DNA of 64,000 nt, taken from contig NZ_VFIO01000002.1 in assembly GCF_007858365.1 (NCBI RefSeq), positions 124,001 to 188,000 on the forward strand. Direction: 5' to 3'. Positions 1 through 9,786 of the stretch are shown piece by piece. The notes beneath the pieces are model-generated. The model was given only the letters and a program-made list of their open reading frames with translations. It did no database searches and was not told the DNA's origin. Both the position numbers and the translations under genes were made by a program. Origin of the DNA: Pseudomonas saxonica. GTDB taxonomy: Bacteria > Pseudomonadota > Gammaproteobacteria > Pseudomonadales > Pseudomonadaceae. The stretch's first letter is position 1. Each line of letters opens with the position of its first letter.

Positions 1-3000
1 TTGCCCAACATGAGGCACCCCAAGTGCTTTTCGATAATCATCCGGCAAGGCGTGTTGCAAGCTGCTGTAAAGGTCATCAATGCCGTGCAGTTGATTGCCC
101 TCGGCGTCAAAAGCCTGGTATTTCCCTTCGGAGGTTCTCACCAGTACTTTTCGATAGAGATCATCCTGCTCGCCAATGCTGGCCCTGAGCCGGCCTGAGA
201 AATACTTATCGCGCACTTCAAGGAGCAGGTCGCTTTTCCAGCCGGGCAGCATCTTGAGCGTATTGAGGGCCAGGACCTCGGTATCTATCGTGACCAAGCC
301 GTCCATATACAACCCCAGGTACGCGGTCGAAAGCCGCGTATTGCGCTGCAACGTGCGAGCCGACTCCATCAAACGTAAAGGGACTTTGCCCGTGGCGAGC
401 TGTTTAATGTCATCCGGCCCCGCCTGCGCGACCAATCGCCGAGCCATTGAGCTGGGCAATTTTGGAAACATCTGCTTAATCAACTCAACGGGTCGATACG
501 CGGGGTCTGCTTTGGCCAGAGGCTCCTCACGCAAGCTGTCGAACAGGCGCCGGGTATTATTTTCCATATAGGCACTCAACCGCTCTTTGAGCATATCCAG
601 ACAATCTGCCCGATCAAAGGGCACTCGACTGCCCAGCAGCACTTCAAGTTGCGGCATGCTCAAACCGTCCGCCACATGACCTGGCAGCTTGCCTGCCATC
701 AAATCGGCCCGACTGATTTTGATCACATCCCCTTGGGTTGCCTTGGGGTTGCCGTAACTGATGCTGTTGGCGTGGAGTGCTTTTGAATCTGCCACTTCAA
801 TCGCTTTTGCCGCAGGCCAGCCGGGCATATCAACCGTGAACGCGGCCACATAGCTACACAACTCTTCGGAAATACGACCGGCTCGTACTTCAGTGACAAT
901 ACGCCTGGCCTTGGAGTAGGCCTCCAGTTGGCGCAAGTTTTCATGCAGTAACATCGGTATCGGCTCGCCTTCGGCATACATACGTCGCAGGTCACCCTCT
1001 TGTACGTCACACACCTTAAGCATGAGTTCTATGTCTAAATCCCGCAGACCTTTCACCAAGGGCCCCAAGCGACGCTTGAGCATTCTGCGATTCCAGGTAT
1101 GAGGCTGATCGGCTTCATCCACCCAGACCCCATAACCATTGTTCTTGAACTCGGGCCTATAGGCCGTTGAGTCTGTGGAGTGAATGGCGCGGTACTGCCC
1201 GAGTATGGGGTCTGATTCCAGCACATAGTTTTTACCCTCGTGCGACAACACTTTCTGCCCATCGATCAGGTAAAGCCCCTGCTCATTCACCTTGGTCTCT
1301 GGAGACATTTCAATCAGGCGTTCATAGGGGCGCAGGTCAACGTTCCACAGCCGCTGAGTGCCATTGCGCAAGGTGATTTTTTTGAGTCCATCGATAATGG
1401 GTGACGCCGCGACGACGGCGCCAGCACCTACCGCCAATGTCGCCACATTTTCCAGCACGTCACTGATGTGGGCCCAAGCCGCTTCCATGTCGCCGTCAGA
1501 CCATTCATGAATGCCCTCGATGGTTTCATAAAGCAGCTGCCCCGCCATGACCACCATCATGACTTCGCCCAAAGGCGGTATGACCATCGCGACCAGGTTG
1601 GCCGAAAACAGCCCGATGTTCAGGTAGTGCGAAGTGCGCAATGAGCGATTATTGGCATCGGCCATCGCGGTGGGTAACGCCATGACTTTCGCATTGGCAA
1701 AAGCCAGGGTACGCATCTCCTTGAACAAGGTGCTCCATGGATCCAGCTCTGCCCAATAGGCTTCGTCACCCAACGTTATGGCACTGACGCGGATCGACGG
1801 GTGATTGGCCTGAACACGGCGTTGATGGGCTTCAGGGTTGGGCTTTACAACCAGCGCCAGCGACGCTTGCGGCGCCAAGGCACGAACCCAGAACTGGGTG
1901 GTTTCGGAGCGAAACCACTTCAGCCCCCAAGGCTGATCAGGCGCATCCTTAACGAGCTGGGTTAAACGTTTGTAGTAGTAAGGACGATCGGCTTGTTTGA
2001 TAAACCGGCTTAGAAACTCCTGATAGGGTGTTAAACCGTTTTGCCTCAATCTCGTACTGCGAGCCGTTAGCTTGCGCACCAGCTCATCACGAAAATGTGC
2101 AAACGTGGCATACCGCTTAAGGGGATGCTCCGGATCGCCCGCAATCCAGACAATGAACTGGTCGGCATATCGGTATTTAACGCCGAGGGCGAAGATCACA
2201 CAGCCTTGCAGCAAAAGCCCCATCACAGAAGGGGTCCAGTACCACAGTTGCTGCTCGCCCACTCGGATGTTGCGCTCGCCCTGAATCACGCGCTGCATCA
2301 ATGCATGGCTGCTGGGGTCAATATCCCCTTTGAGCAAGGCAATTTCCGCATCCAGCTTGAGCATGGCTTTTTGCTGAGTGGCATGACGGTGCTCCAGTAC
2401 GCCTTGGTACACCTGGCTCTGGGAGTTCAAGTACGTCTGTAGGTGCTCCTGATACTGAGCGCCAATATCAAGGTCGCGGCACAGCCGGGTGAAGGTCTCT
2501 ATTTTCAGTGCGGTTTTATACGGCTGGAAACGCCCCAACTCATCGGGCTGTGTAATAAAGCCGGACCCTTCAGCAAAGTAATTGGCTTGCGTTTCGGGCT
2601 GTTCAAAATTGTGAAGCGCCGCTTGCAGCAATGACAACGTACGCACGCTGTGCGCCCCGGACCTGACCCCAAAGGCATCCACCGTCGGCGAGTAAAGTCG
2701 CAGATGCACTTCATTCACGGGCAGTGTGAAGCCCGCAGAGTTGAGGGCGGCTTCTAACAGCGGCTGCGCGAAAGCCTGCGCCGTCTTTAAGGCTCGCAGG
2801 TGGGTATCCAGGCGATTTTGTGAAATGAATCGAGCTTCAAACAACGATTTAAGCTGTTCTCTTTGCCCGTGGGTCGCGGCGGCGTACCAGTCCGGAATAT
2901 GAGGTCGGATGTTCTTGAGTTCGGTCTTGCGTTCAACGCTGGTGTCGACCAGCCACCGGGGAAATGAACGCTTAAGGAAGGCATCATGACGCCCTTGCCG

Positions 3001-3048
3001 TGCCGGTTGAATAATCAGGGAAGACCCTGGAGTGCTGGAATCAAGCAT
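1..3048 (-). CDS. Giant dermonecrotic-toxin-like protein (DUF6543/NEL family paralogue), 3' end outside window
   Basis: The reading frame is open from an ATG at 3048 down to base 1 (1016 codons, no stop), so the gene runs off the left edge. Its product aligns almost end to end with the first ~1015 residues of the neighbouring gene at 3182-8398. Both share blocks such as QLWYWTP, GDPEHPLK, DAPDQPWGL, ADANNRSLR and LYSSLQHALP. It carries the N-terminal toxin-type region and the hydrophobic stretch around LGEVMMVVMAGQLLYE, near residue 475. The leucine-rich repeats and catalytic domain of the paralogue lie beyond this point, so it cannot be said whether this copy has them. The start is supported by a GAGGG ribosome binding site six bases upstream. 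A role as a secreted effector is inferred from the family, not shown. The gene lies 133 bp downstream of its paralogue on the same strand. Confidence 0.85.
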   Translation of the reverse strand, partial: MLDSSTPGSSLIIQPARQGRHDAFLKRSFPRWLVDTSVERKTELKNIRPHIPDWYAAATHGQREQLKSLFEARFISQNRLDTHLRALKTAQAFAQPLLEAALNSAGFTLPVNEVHLRLYSPTVDAFGVRSGAHSVRTLSLLQAALHNFEQPETQANYFAEGSGFITQPDELGRFQPYKTALKIETFTRLCRDLDIGAQYQEHLQTYLNSQSQVYQGVLEHRHATQQKAMLKLDAEIALLKGDIDPSSHALMQRVIQGERNIRVGEQQLWYWTPSVMGLLLQGCVIFALGVKYRYADQFIVWIAGDPEHPLKRYATFAHFRDELVRKLTARSTRLRQNGLTPYQEFLSRFIKQADRPYYYKRLTQLVKDAPDQPWGLKWFRSETTQFWVRALAPQASLALVVKPNPEAHQRRVQANHPSIRVSAITLGDEAYWAELDPWSTLFKEMRTLAFANAKVMALPTAMADANNRSLRTSHYLNIGLFSANLVAMVIPPLGEVMMVVMAGQLLYETIEGIHEWSDGDMEAAWAHISDVLENVATLAVGAGAVVAASPIIDGLKKITLRNGTQRLWNVDLRPYERLIEMSPETKVNEQGLYLIDGQKVLSHEGKNYVLESDPILGQYRAIHSTDSTAYRPEFKNNGYGVWVDEADQPHTWNRRMLKRRLGPLVKGLRDLDIELMLKVCDVQEGDLRRMYAEGEPIPMLLHENLRQLEAYSKARRIVTEVRAGRISEELCSYVAAFTVDMPGWPAAKAIEVADSKALHANSISYGNPKATQGDVIKISRADLMAGKLPGHVADGLSMPQLEVLLGSRVPFDRADCLDMLKERLSAYMENNTRRLFDSLREEPLAKADPAYRPVELIKQMFPKLPSSMARRLVAQAGPDDIKQLATGKVPLRLMESARTLQRNTRLSTAYLGLYMDGLVTIDTEVLALNTLKMLPGWKSDLLLEVRDKYFSGRLRASIGEQDDLYRKVLVRTSEGKYQAFDAEGNQLHGIDDLYSSLQHALPDDYRKALGVPHVGQ

Positions 3049-3054
3049 GGTTGA

Positions 3055-3091
3055 CCCTCGATAAATGTCTGAGTCATCAGCTTATCGAGGG
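3055..3091 (-). promoter_or_regulatory. Leader hairpin enclosing the ribosome binding site of the 1-3048 toxin gene
   Basis: CCCTCGATAA (mRNA 5' arm, bases 3091-3082) pairs perfectly over 10 bp with TTATCGAGGG (3064-3055) across a 17-base loop. The 3' arm holds the GAGGG Shine-Dalgarno, six bases before the ATG at 3048. The loop can add a small apical stem (CTGA/TCAG). Folding would hide the ribosome binding site. The same arrangement precedes the paralogue at 8398. Confidence 0.6.
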
Positions 3092-3181
3092 GCACCGCCA
3101 GCAAGAGTTATCTATGTAGTGCCGCGCACTTAGGCAGACGCGACGTCTTACACGCCGCGCTGTATCTACTTATACGGCCAG

Positions 3182-6100
3182 TCAGGAGTCAGCTCTGCCT
3201 GTTTTCGGTTCATCTGCATCGGCCTCTATATTCAACTCCTCATTCGTCAAGAATTGCAGCAAGGCCGTCTTCTCTTGATTAAAAACCTCCAGTTGCGCGT
3301 AATACGCCTCATCACTGAGTACTTGCCCTGGCACAACCTTTATGGCGGCGGTGTCAGCCGCCTGCTGGATGTCCTTGCGCAATACCTCCTTTTGCACCTC
3401 GGACAACGTGGCACCCTTTTCTGCTAATTCTTCTTGCGCTTGAATCAAGTCGCTTAGTGCATCTATTTTATTTTTTATCGCGTCGAATGCTTCAGGGTTA
3501 GCGCGCTCAAGGTATTCAGTCCACATCGGCAGCTCAAGAAGTTGATCCCGCAGCCCTGTGCCCTCTTCCAGCGCTCTCACGTGGATGGCTGCGTTTTCGA
3601 TCATTTCTGGGGTGACATCATCTTCACGAAAAACCATGTGGTCTATTTGCCAAGGGAGGTCGAGCCGGTTTTTAAGCTCGGAGGTGTATTTGAGGTAGAT
3701 TTCGACCTCATCGATGGACCTCTGCAGAACGCCGTCTCGCCGATAAGGCACAACATCACCCGCTTCGTCGAATTGCGGAAAACGACGCCCCTCGGCAAGC
3801 AGTTCATCCACCCGCGCACGCGCAATCTTCCCTAATTGATTGAGACGCGCCTTACCTTTGGACAAGTCAAAGACCTCCAGTTTGACCAGCCACTCCCGTG
3901 GCGACAGGTAGGCTTCATACAACATCACCTCAATGCCCAATGCATTGAAAATCTGTGCCCCGGCATCCACACAAGCCGCAGGCGCAGATGCCATCAGAAA
4001 CATCTTCTCGCGAAGCTGAGGGCTTTCGTCCATCGCCCTCAGCATCCGCCATATTTTATTTTGCATGTCCAGGATCGCCTCACCTGGACGATCCTTGAAC
4101 GACCAAACCTGCTGTTGAAAAATTCTAAAGAAGGGTTCTGAACCATGCTCCTGCTCTATGCGATTCCATAATGCCTTGTTACTCACGACCACTTCGGAGG
4201 TTAAATCCTCCAACCAACTTTTACTGCCCTCTTCCAGCGCAGGAGGGAATTGGCGTTCAGGATCCAGCCCCAGGGCCCTCCTGTAACTTTTCAACTTTGT
4301 GAGCACCTCCAATGACACGTCATCGTAAGTCACTATTGCTCGGGCCAACGTATTAGCCCCCTCAGAACCTGGCTCTAAATCAGGAATGCTTGAAAGGGGG
4401 TTGTGATCAAGGTACATCTGAAATTCTCGAGGCCGTGGGACAGCCAAAAGACCTTCTGGCCATTGCTCGACTTCACAATGCCTCAGATTCAAACCTCTCA
4501 GTTTAGGCATGTGACTGATATCGGGAGGCAAACCGATCGGGTTGAATTCGAAGGACATCAGCTGCATTAGGCTCAATCGGCTTAGCTGGTTCACAGACTC
4601 AGGCGTCAGCTCTATATGATTAAGCGACAAGTCCAACTGGCCCAAACGCTTCATACGGCCAACCGACGCAGGTAATCGCGTTAGATAGCTATCCGTGATA
4701 TCGAGCGAACGCAGCTTACTGAAGTTAGACAGAAAGCCATCGATGCCATCAGTTGTGCCAATACGGTCCATGACTACACGGCTGATATGACCAAAGTCCG
4801 CCGGAAGGGGCGGCATGGACTCAAGAATAGGGCCCAACCCAGGCTTATCGAATACCAGCATATGGCCAACATGGGTCTCGTTGAAAATATGCCGGGGGCC
4901 CACTCGACTCCAGGCTTCCTTTAAACGATAACGCACCCAATGTCGCAGCTTAAGTATTCTGCGCTGCCTGTTAGACAAAATGTTATCTATCGATTGACCG
5001 TCAATATTCGAAATAATCCATTGATTGAGCGTGCGGTCCAACTGGGCAAATTCATCTTCCAGTGCCTTTACACGAGCCGCCGTATTCTCCCCATACGTAG
5101 TCAGGTATTCCAACACCCCCGCTTCACTTAACGAGGGATAGAGGTTGCGCAACCGCGACTTCAAGATTTCATTGCTGTTAGGGGCAGCGCCAGTTGCGCC
5201 TCGGCCGCTGAGGGGATAGCCCAGTCGACCATCAAGCAAACGCTCAGGAGGCAGGAAAAAGGGGGAATTATCAGCTTGCATCCCTAACAGCTCGCGCAAG
5301 GATGATTGCGGTAATGCGTGCTGCTGGAGCTTGAGTTTTAACTCCCCCCCTTGGCCTACATGGGGCAAGCCAATTGCCTTGCGATACGCATCAGGCAGGG
5401 CATGTTGCAGGCTGCTGTAAAGATCATCAGTGCCGTGCAGATCATTGCCTTCGCGGTCGAACGGCTTATATCGGCCGTCCGAGATTCGGACTAATACCTT
5501 GCGATCGCTCGCGTCACTCTCGCCAAAACTGGCCGTTATCTCGCCACTAAAATGGTCGTTACGTATTTCAATACGCAGGTCGTTTTTCCAGCCCGGCAGA
5601 TTTCCAAGGGTATTCAATATCAAGGTTTCGGTATCGGCCGTAATCAAACCGTCCAAATACCCACCTAAATAAGCGGCAGATAAGCGCGTTTGGCGCTGCC
5701 ATCGGCGCGCGATCCTGTGCAGACGCGCCGGTAATTTACCGCTCTCAAGCTGCAGGCTTTCTGCTGTGCTGACGTCAGCCACTAGCTCACGCGCCAGGTT
5801 CGTCGACAGTTTAGGGAACAGACGCTGGACGAGTTTAATGGACGCTTTGGCCGGGTCTGTTTCCAACACGGGTTCACTAGACAAACTGGTGTACAGCCGA
5901 TGGATGTTTTTTTCCATTTGCATGGCCAGTCGCTCTTTGAACACCCGCACTCGCTCTTCAGTCTCAACGGGAACCCGTTCACCCAGCAACCCGCCTATTT
6001 GCGACTCACTCAGCGCTTCGAGCACTCGTTCCGGCAACTTCCCCTTCATCAACTCTTCCTGGCTGATTCTGATTACGTTGCTGCCCGTTGCCTCCTCACT

Positions 6101-8398
6101 GCCATAGCGCTTGGGTTTTAACTGCGGCAAAGGCTCATCGTACACATCAAAGGCCAGGGTCTGCGGCCACCTCGCAAGCTCGGTGGTAAAGATGGCGCTA
6201 TACGCACTCAGATCTCTGGAAAGAGGCCCGGCCCGTACTTCTGCGACAGCCTTCATGGCCCTGTTGTAGGCCCTGAACTGACGCAGATTATCGATCAGCA
6301 CCCCAGGTAATGGCTCGTCCTCGACAAAAACACGTCGCAGATCATCTTCATGTACATCACTGACCTTGAGGATGTGGTCGAATTCGGTGTCGCTAAAGTC
6401 TGCGCTCAAGGTACCCAGACGGCGCTTAAGCGTGGGCAGATCCCACGTCAGCGGACGCTCTCCCTCATGCACCCAAACACCCTGCCCTTTGTGCTTGAAT
6501 AAGGGTTTATAGGCATACGGTGCATAAGGATGGCCCGCACGGTATTCGCCGGAAACGGGATCAAACTGCAGGGTGTAGGTTTTGCCTTCGAGTAACAGCA
6601 CGGCCTGCCCTTTTATGGTGTGCAGCCCCGTATCATCCGGTTGGGAAGTGGGAGGGATTTCAATTGAGCGGGCGTAGGGGCTCAGATCTTCGTTCCACAG
6701 CCGACTTGAACCATCGGGCATGAAAACCACTTTGAGTTTTTCAATCACCGGTGCCGCAACGTGAAAGACTCCAGCGCCTATCGCCAGTGTCGCTATGTTT
6801 TCCAGCACGTCGCTGATATGAGCCCACGCTGCCTGCTTGTCATCCTCGCCCCACTCGATAAAACCTTCGAATGTTTCGTAGAGCAATTGCCCGGCCATCA
6901 CCACCATCATGACCTCGCCCAAGGGCGGTACGACCATCGCCACCAGGTTGACTGCAAACAACCCAATGTTCAGGTAGTGCGAATAGCGCAATGAACGATT
7001 GTTGGCGTCAGCGAGTGCAGTGGGTATCGCCATACCTTGCGCATTGGCAAAGGCTTGGGTGCGCATGTTGTTGAGCAGCGTGCTCCATAGATCTATGTCT
7101 GCCCAGTCGCTGCCTCCGTCCAGGGTGGTGGCCGTTACGCGGATCGAGGGGTGTGCGAGCTGAACACGGGTCTTATGGGTGTCGGGGTTGGGGGGTACGA
7201 CTACCGGCAACGACACTATCGGCGCCAATGCACGAACCCATAACTGGGTACTTTCGGAGCGGAACCACTCCAGGCCCCAAGGTTGATCCGGCGCATCATT
7301 AACCAGTTCGGTTAAGTGCTGGTAGTAGCGAGGTCGATCACTTTGCTGGATAAACCGGCTGAGGAATGCCTGATACGGCGTAAGACCGACCTGCCTTAAT
7401 CCCGTACTGGGAGCGGTTAGCTTACGCACCAGTTCGTCGCGAAACTCATCGAACGTGGCATACGACTTCAGGGGGTGCTCGGGATCACCTGGAATCCAGA
7501 CAATAAAGCCCTCGGCATATTTATATTTCACGCTCGGCGCGAACACCACGCAGCCATGCAACAAGATTTTCATGACACAGGGGGTCCAGTACCACAGTTG
7601 CTTATCGCCCACCTTGATGCGACGCTCACCGTTGATCACTCGCTGTATCAGATCATGCTCACTGCGGGTTATATCCCCTTTGTACGACGCAATTTCCGCG
7701 TCCAGTTCGAGCATGGCCTTTTGCTGGGAGAAGTAACGGTGCTCCTGGATGCCTTGGGGAACCGGTTCTTGGGAATCCAGAAACGGTTTGATGTATTCCT
7801 GGTATTTAGCGCCAATATCAAGGTCGCGGCACAGCTGGGTGAAGGTCTCGATTTTCAGTGCGGTGGCATAGGGTTTAAATCGCCCCAGCTCATCGGGCGG
7901 CGTTATAAAGCCTGATCCATCAGCAAAGAAGTTAGCGCGCGTTTCGGGCTGTTCGAAGTTGTGCAGCGCCGCGTTCAGCAATGTCAACGTACGCACACTG
8001 TAGCCCCCAGTGGACACGCCAAAAGCATCCACCGCAGGCGCATATAACCGCAAATAGACGTCCTTCACGGGCAAGGGAAACCCTGCTGTCTTGAGGGCAG
8101 CGTCCAATAATGGCTGCGCAAACGCCTCAAGCGACAGCATTTTGGCCCAGTGCTGATCCAAACGATTTTGCGAAGTGAATCGCGCCTCCAGTAACGACTT
8201 TAGATCTGCCTTACGAGCCGGTGACAATGCGGCATACCAGCTTGGCATGGTTTTTTCGGTACTTTTAAGCCCAGCACGATGCTCAGGCTTGGCCGCCGCG
8301 AGGTACGGCGGGATAGAGGTTTTTAAAAACTCATAATGGCGTGATTCGGTAATGGGCGTTGCGCCGGGGGGCATGGCACGCGCTATCGTCGCAGGCAT
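3182..8398 (-). CDS. Giant NEL-type E3 ubiquitin ligase toxin with LRRs (1738 aa)
   Basis: Predicted effector that would attach ubiquitin to host proteins. Order of parts: dermonecrotic-toxin-type (DUF6543) N-terminal region, residues ~1-470; hydrophobic segment ~475-512 (LNIGLFAVNLVAMVVPPLGE); long helical middle; about five leucine-rich repeats ~1225-1345 (LRSLDITDSYLTRLPASVG); and a NEL-like domain from ~1380 to ~1640. The NEL call rests on a CxD motif (CVD, Cys1476, codon at 3971-3973) and a downstream IDEVEIYLKYTSEL block that resembles the IpaH/SspH VDEIEVYLAFQ region. The ATG at 8398 is preferred over a GTG at 8452 because AAGGAG lies six bases upstream and the paralogue starts at the same point. 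No secretion signal or chaperone gene is visible. Base composition looks lower in GC than the neighbours. Activity and target are inferred only. Confidence 0.85.
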   Translation of the reverse strand: MPATIARAMPPGATPITESRHYEFLKTSIPPYLAAAKPEHRAGLKSTEKTMPSWYAALSPARKADLKSLLEARFTSQNRLDQHWAKMLSLEAFAQPLLDAALKTAGFPLPVKDVYLRLYAPAVDAFGVSTGGYSVRTLTLLNAALHNFEQPETRANFFADGSGFITPPDELGRFKPYATALKIETFTQLCRDLDIGAKYQEYIKPFLDSQEPVPQGIQEHRYFSQQKAMLELDAEIASYKGDITRSEHDLIQRVINGERRIKVGDKQLWYWTPCVMKILLHGCVVFAPSVKYKYAEGFIVWIPGDPEHPLKSYATFDEFRDELVRKLTAPSTGLRQVGLTPYQAFLSRFIQQSDRPRYYQHLTELVNDAPDQPWGLEWFRSESTQLWVRALAPIVSLPVVVPPNPDTHKTRVQLAHPSIRVTATTLDGGSDWADIDLWSTLLNNMRTQAFANAQGMAIPTALADANNRSLRYSHYLNIGLFAVNLVAMVVPPLGEVMMVVMAGQLLYETFEGFIEWGEDDKQAAWAHISDVLENIATLAIGAGVFHVAAPVIEKLKVVFMPDGSSRLWNEDLSPYARSIEIPPTSQPDDTGLHTIKGQAVLLLEGKTYTLQFDPVSGEYRAGHPYAPYAYKPLFKHKGQGVWVHEGERPLTWDLPTLKRRLGTLSADFSDTEFDHILKVSDVHEDDLRRVFVEDEPLPGVLIDNLRQFRAYNRAMKAVAEVRAGPLSRDLSAYSAIFTTELARWPQTLAFDVYDEPLPQLKPKRYGSEEATGSNVIRISQEELMKGKLPERVLEALSESQIGGLLGERVPVETEERVRVFKERLAMQMEKNIHRLYTSLSSEPVLETDPAKASIKLVQRLFPKLSTNLARELVADVSTAESLQLESGKLPARLHRIARRWQRQTRLSAAYLGGYLDGLITADTETLILNTLGNLPGWKNDLRIEIRNDHFSGEITASFGESDASDRKVLVRISDGRYKPFDREGNDLHGTDDLYSSLQHALPDAYRKAIGLPHVGQGGELKLKLQQHALPQSSLRELLGMQADNSPFFLPPERLLDGRLGYPLSGRGATGAAPNSNEILKSRLRNLYPSLSEAGVLEYLTTYGENTAARVKALEDEFAQLDRTLNQWIISNIDGQSIDNILSNRQRRILKLRHWVRYRLKEAWSRVGPRHIFNETHVGHMLVFDKPGLGPILESMPPLPADFGHISRVVMDRIGTTDGIDGFLSNFSKLRSLDITDSYLTRLPASVGRMKRLGQLDLSLNHIELTPESVNQLSRLSLMQLMSFEFNPIGLPPDISHMPKLRGLNLRHCEVEQWPEGLLAVPRPREFQMYLDHNPLSSIPDLEPGSEGANTLARAIVTYDDVSLEVLTKLKSYRRALGLDPERQFPPALEEGSKSWLEDLTSEVVVSNKALWNRIEQEHGSEPFFRIFQQQVWSFKDRPGEAILDMQNKIWRMLRAMDESPQLREKMFLMASAPAACVDAGAQIFNALGIEVMLYEAYLSPREWLVKLEVFDLSKGKARLNQLGKIARARVDELLAEGRRFPQFDEAGDVVPYRRDGVLQRSIDEVEIYLKYTSELKNRLDLPWQIDHMVFREDDVTPEMIENAAIHVRALEEGTGLRDQLLELPMWTEYLERANPEAFDAIKNKIDALSDLIQAQEELAEKGATLSEVQKEVLRKDIQQAADTAAIKVVPGQVLSDEAYYAQLEVFNQEKTALLQFLTNEELNIEADADEPKTGRADS

Positions 8399-8404
8399 GG
8401 AAAA

Positions 8405-8443
8405 CTCCTTGATAAATGATGAAGGCATCAGGTTATCGAGGAG
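8405..8443 (-). promoter_or_regulatory. Leader hairpin enclosing the ribosome binding site of the NEL toxin gene
   Basis: In the mRNA, CTCCTCGATAA (8443-8433) pairs with TTATCAAGGAG (8415-8405) at 10 of 11 positions (one C-A mismatch) across a 17-base loop. The loop can itself pair TGATG with CATCA. The 3' arm contains AAGGAG, six bases before the ATG at 8398. Position, loop length and flanking bases (ATAGATA, CTCTTG further upstream) match the leader of the tandem paralogue. Confidence 0.6.
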
Positions 8444-8576
8444 GTGAATCACTCAAGAGGTATCTATATATCCCGTGTCCGCCTGGCATCAGATCCGTGG
8501 CGGTATTGCAAAGCTACATTAACGGCTAAGATACGCCACCCGCTTTATATCAACTCTTTTACCCAGGAAATTGGCT

Positions 8577-9710
8577 ATGCGCCTGTCAGAATTCATCGTG
8601 CAAAACGTTGATCGCATCGTCGATGAGTGGGAGCAATTCGCCGCAACGATCGCACCCGCTGCCGAAAAAATGGACAGCATCGAGTTACGCGACCATGCCA
8701 AAGCTATTTTGATTGCGGCCTCTCGCGACATGGACACCGCGCAAACGGCCAGCGAGCAGCAGGCCAAGGCTGAGGGTGAAAACCTGGAGAAAACCCCAAG
8801 CCTGGACCGCGCCTCTGCCAATCATGGTGAGCTGCGCCATGCAGTCGGTTTTGATCTGGTGCAGATGACCTCGGAGTTCCGCCATTTGCGCGCCTGCGTG
8901 ATTCGCCTGTGGGTAAATAGCGTCGACAGCCCCGCCCATACTCACCTGCAAGACATGATTCGCTTCAACGAGGCGATTGATGAAGCGTTGGCCGAGTCCA
9001 CAGCGGCCTATGCCGAACAGGTCAATCGCTCGCGGGACATCTTCCTGGCCATTTTGGGACACGATCTGCGTGCGCCCTTGCAGGCAGTGAGCATGTCTAC
9101 CGAGATGCTGGAACGTAAGGCCACACTGGACACACATGCGCTGGCGTATGTGTTGGCCATCAAAAACGGCACTCGCCACATGGGGTCAATGGTCAGTGAC
9201 CTGCTGGAGTTCGTGCGCAGCCGGCTTGGCAGCAAGATGCCAATCGAGACCGTACCCATGGATCTGTCGCAGGCGTGTCAGATAGCGCTGGAAGAAGCCA
9301 CTGCCGGACAACCTCACTGCGCCGTTACTTTGCATGTTGAGGGGGACGTCGTAGGGCAATGGGACCCGCGTCGTATGGGTCAGTTGCTGCAAAACCTTAT
9401 CGGCAACGCACTGCAACATGGAGCCCGCAAGGGAGAAGTGAAGCTGAGTTTGAACGGCACGGCACATGACGTGACCCTGCGCGTTCACAATGTGGGCCTG
9501 CCCATCGCCCAAGATGCATTGGCGACATTGTTCGACCCACTGGTGCGCAGTCCCAGCGAAGACATCGAGCAACCGGGTACCTCGACCAGCCTGGGGTTGG
9601 GATTATTTATCATCAAAGAAGTGGTTGATGCTCACGGCGGCAAGATCGATGTCACGTCCACCGCCACCGATGGCACGACCTTTACCGTGGTGTTGCCGAA
9701 AAGGCCTTGA
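8577..9710 (+). CDS. Soluble sensor histidine kinase with RsbRD-type N-terminal region
   Basis: Two-component sensor kinase of 377 residues with no membrane segment, so it probably senses a cytoplasmic signal. The N-terminal ~150 residues are helical and resemble RsbRD N-terminal domains. The H-box is ILGHDLRAPL (His ~162), the N-box LLQNLIGNALQHG (~275) and the G-box SLGLGLFIIKEVVDAHGG near the C-terminus, so the catalytic core is complete. The ATG at 8577 is chosen over the TTG at 8571 because AGGAAA lies about eight bases upstream of the ATG but only two from the TTG. No response regulator is adjacent, so the partner is unknown. The gene is divergent from the NEL toxin gene across 178 bp; a functional link is possible but unsupported. 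Confidence 0.9.
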   Translation: MRLSEFIVQNVDRIVDEWEQFAATIAPAAEKMDSIELRDHAKAILIAASRDMDTAQTASEQQAKAEGENLEKTPSLDRASANHGELRHAVGFDLVQMTSEFRHLRACVIRLWVNSVDSPAHTHLQDMIRFNEAIDEALAESTAAYAEQVNRSRDIFLAILGHDLRAPLQAVSMSTEMLERKATLDTHALAYVLAIKNGTRHMGSMVSDLLEFVRSRLGSKMPIETVPMDLSQACQIALEEATAGQPHCAVTLHVEGDVVGQWDPRRMGQLLQNLIGNALQHGARKGEVKLSLNGTAHDVTLRVHNVGLPIAQDALATLFDPLVRSPSEDIEQPGTSTSLGLGLFIIKEVVDAHGGKIDVTSTATDGTTFTVVLPKRP

Positions 9711-9715
9711 TACGT

Positions 9716-9783
9716 GTAGTCGCTGCTGCAAGCTGGGGGCTGTTGTGAGTGGCTAACAGCTCGCAGCCTGCGGCAGCGACTCC
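9716..9783. repeat. REP-type inverted repeat pair
   Basis: GTAGTCGCTGCTGC at the left is mirrored by GCCTGCGGCAGCGACTCC at the right with about 35 bp between. It is the imperfect palindrome typical of Pseudomonas REP doublets and lies between the 3' ends of the convergent kinase and cbpM genes. Confidence 0.7.
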
Positions 9784-9786
9784 AGG

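Noticed and set aside
3182..8398. Insertion sequences or phage genes delivering the toxin genes
   Set aside because: No transposase, integrase or terminal repeats are visible around either toxin locus.
8399..8452. GTG start at 8452 for the NEL toxin
   Set aside because: It would place the start inside the 5' arm of the leader hairpin without a ribosome binding site, whereas the ATG at 8398 has AAGGAG and matches the paralogue start.
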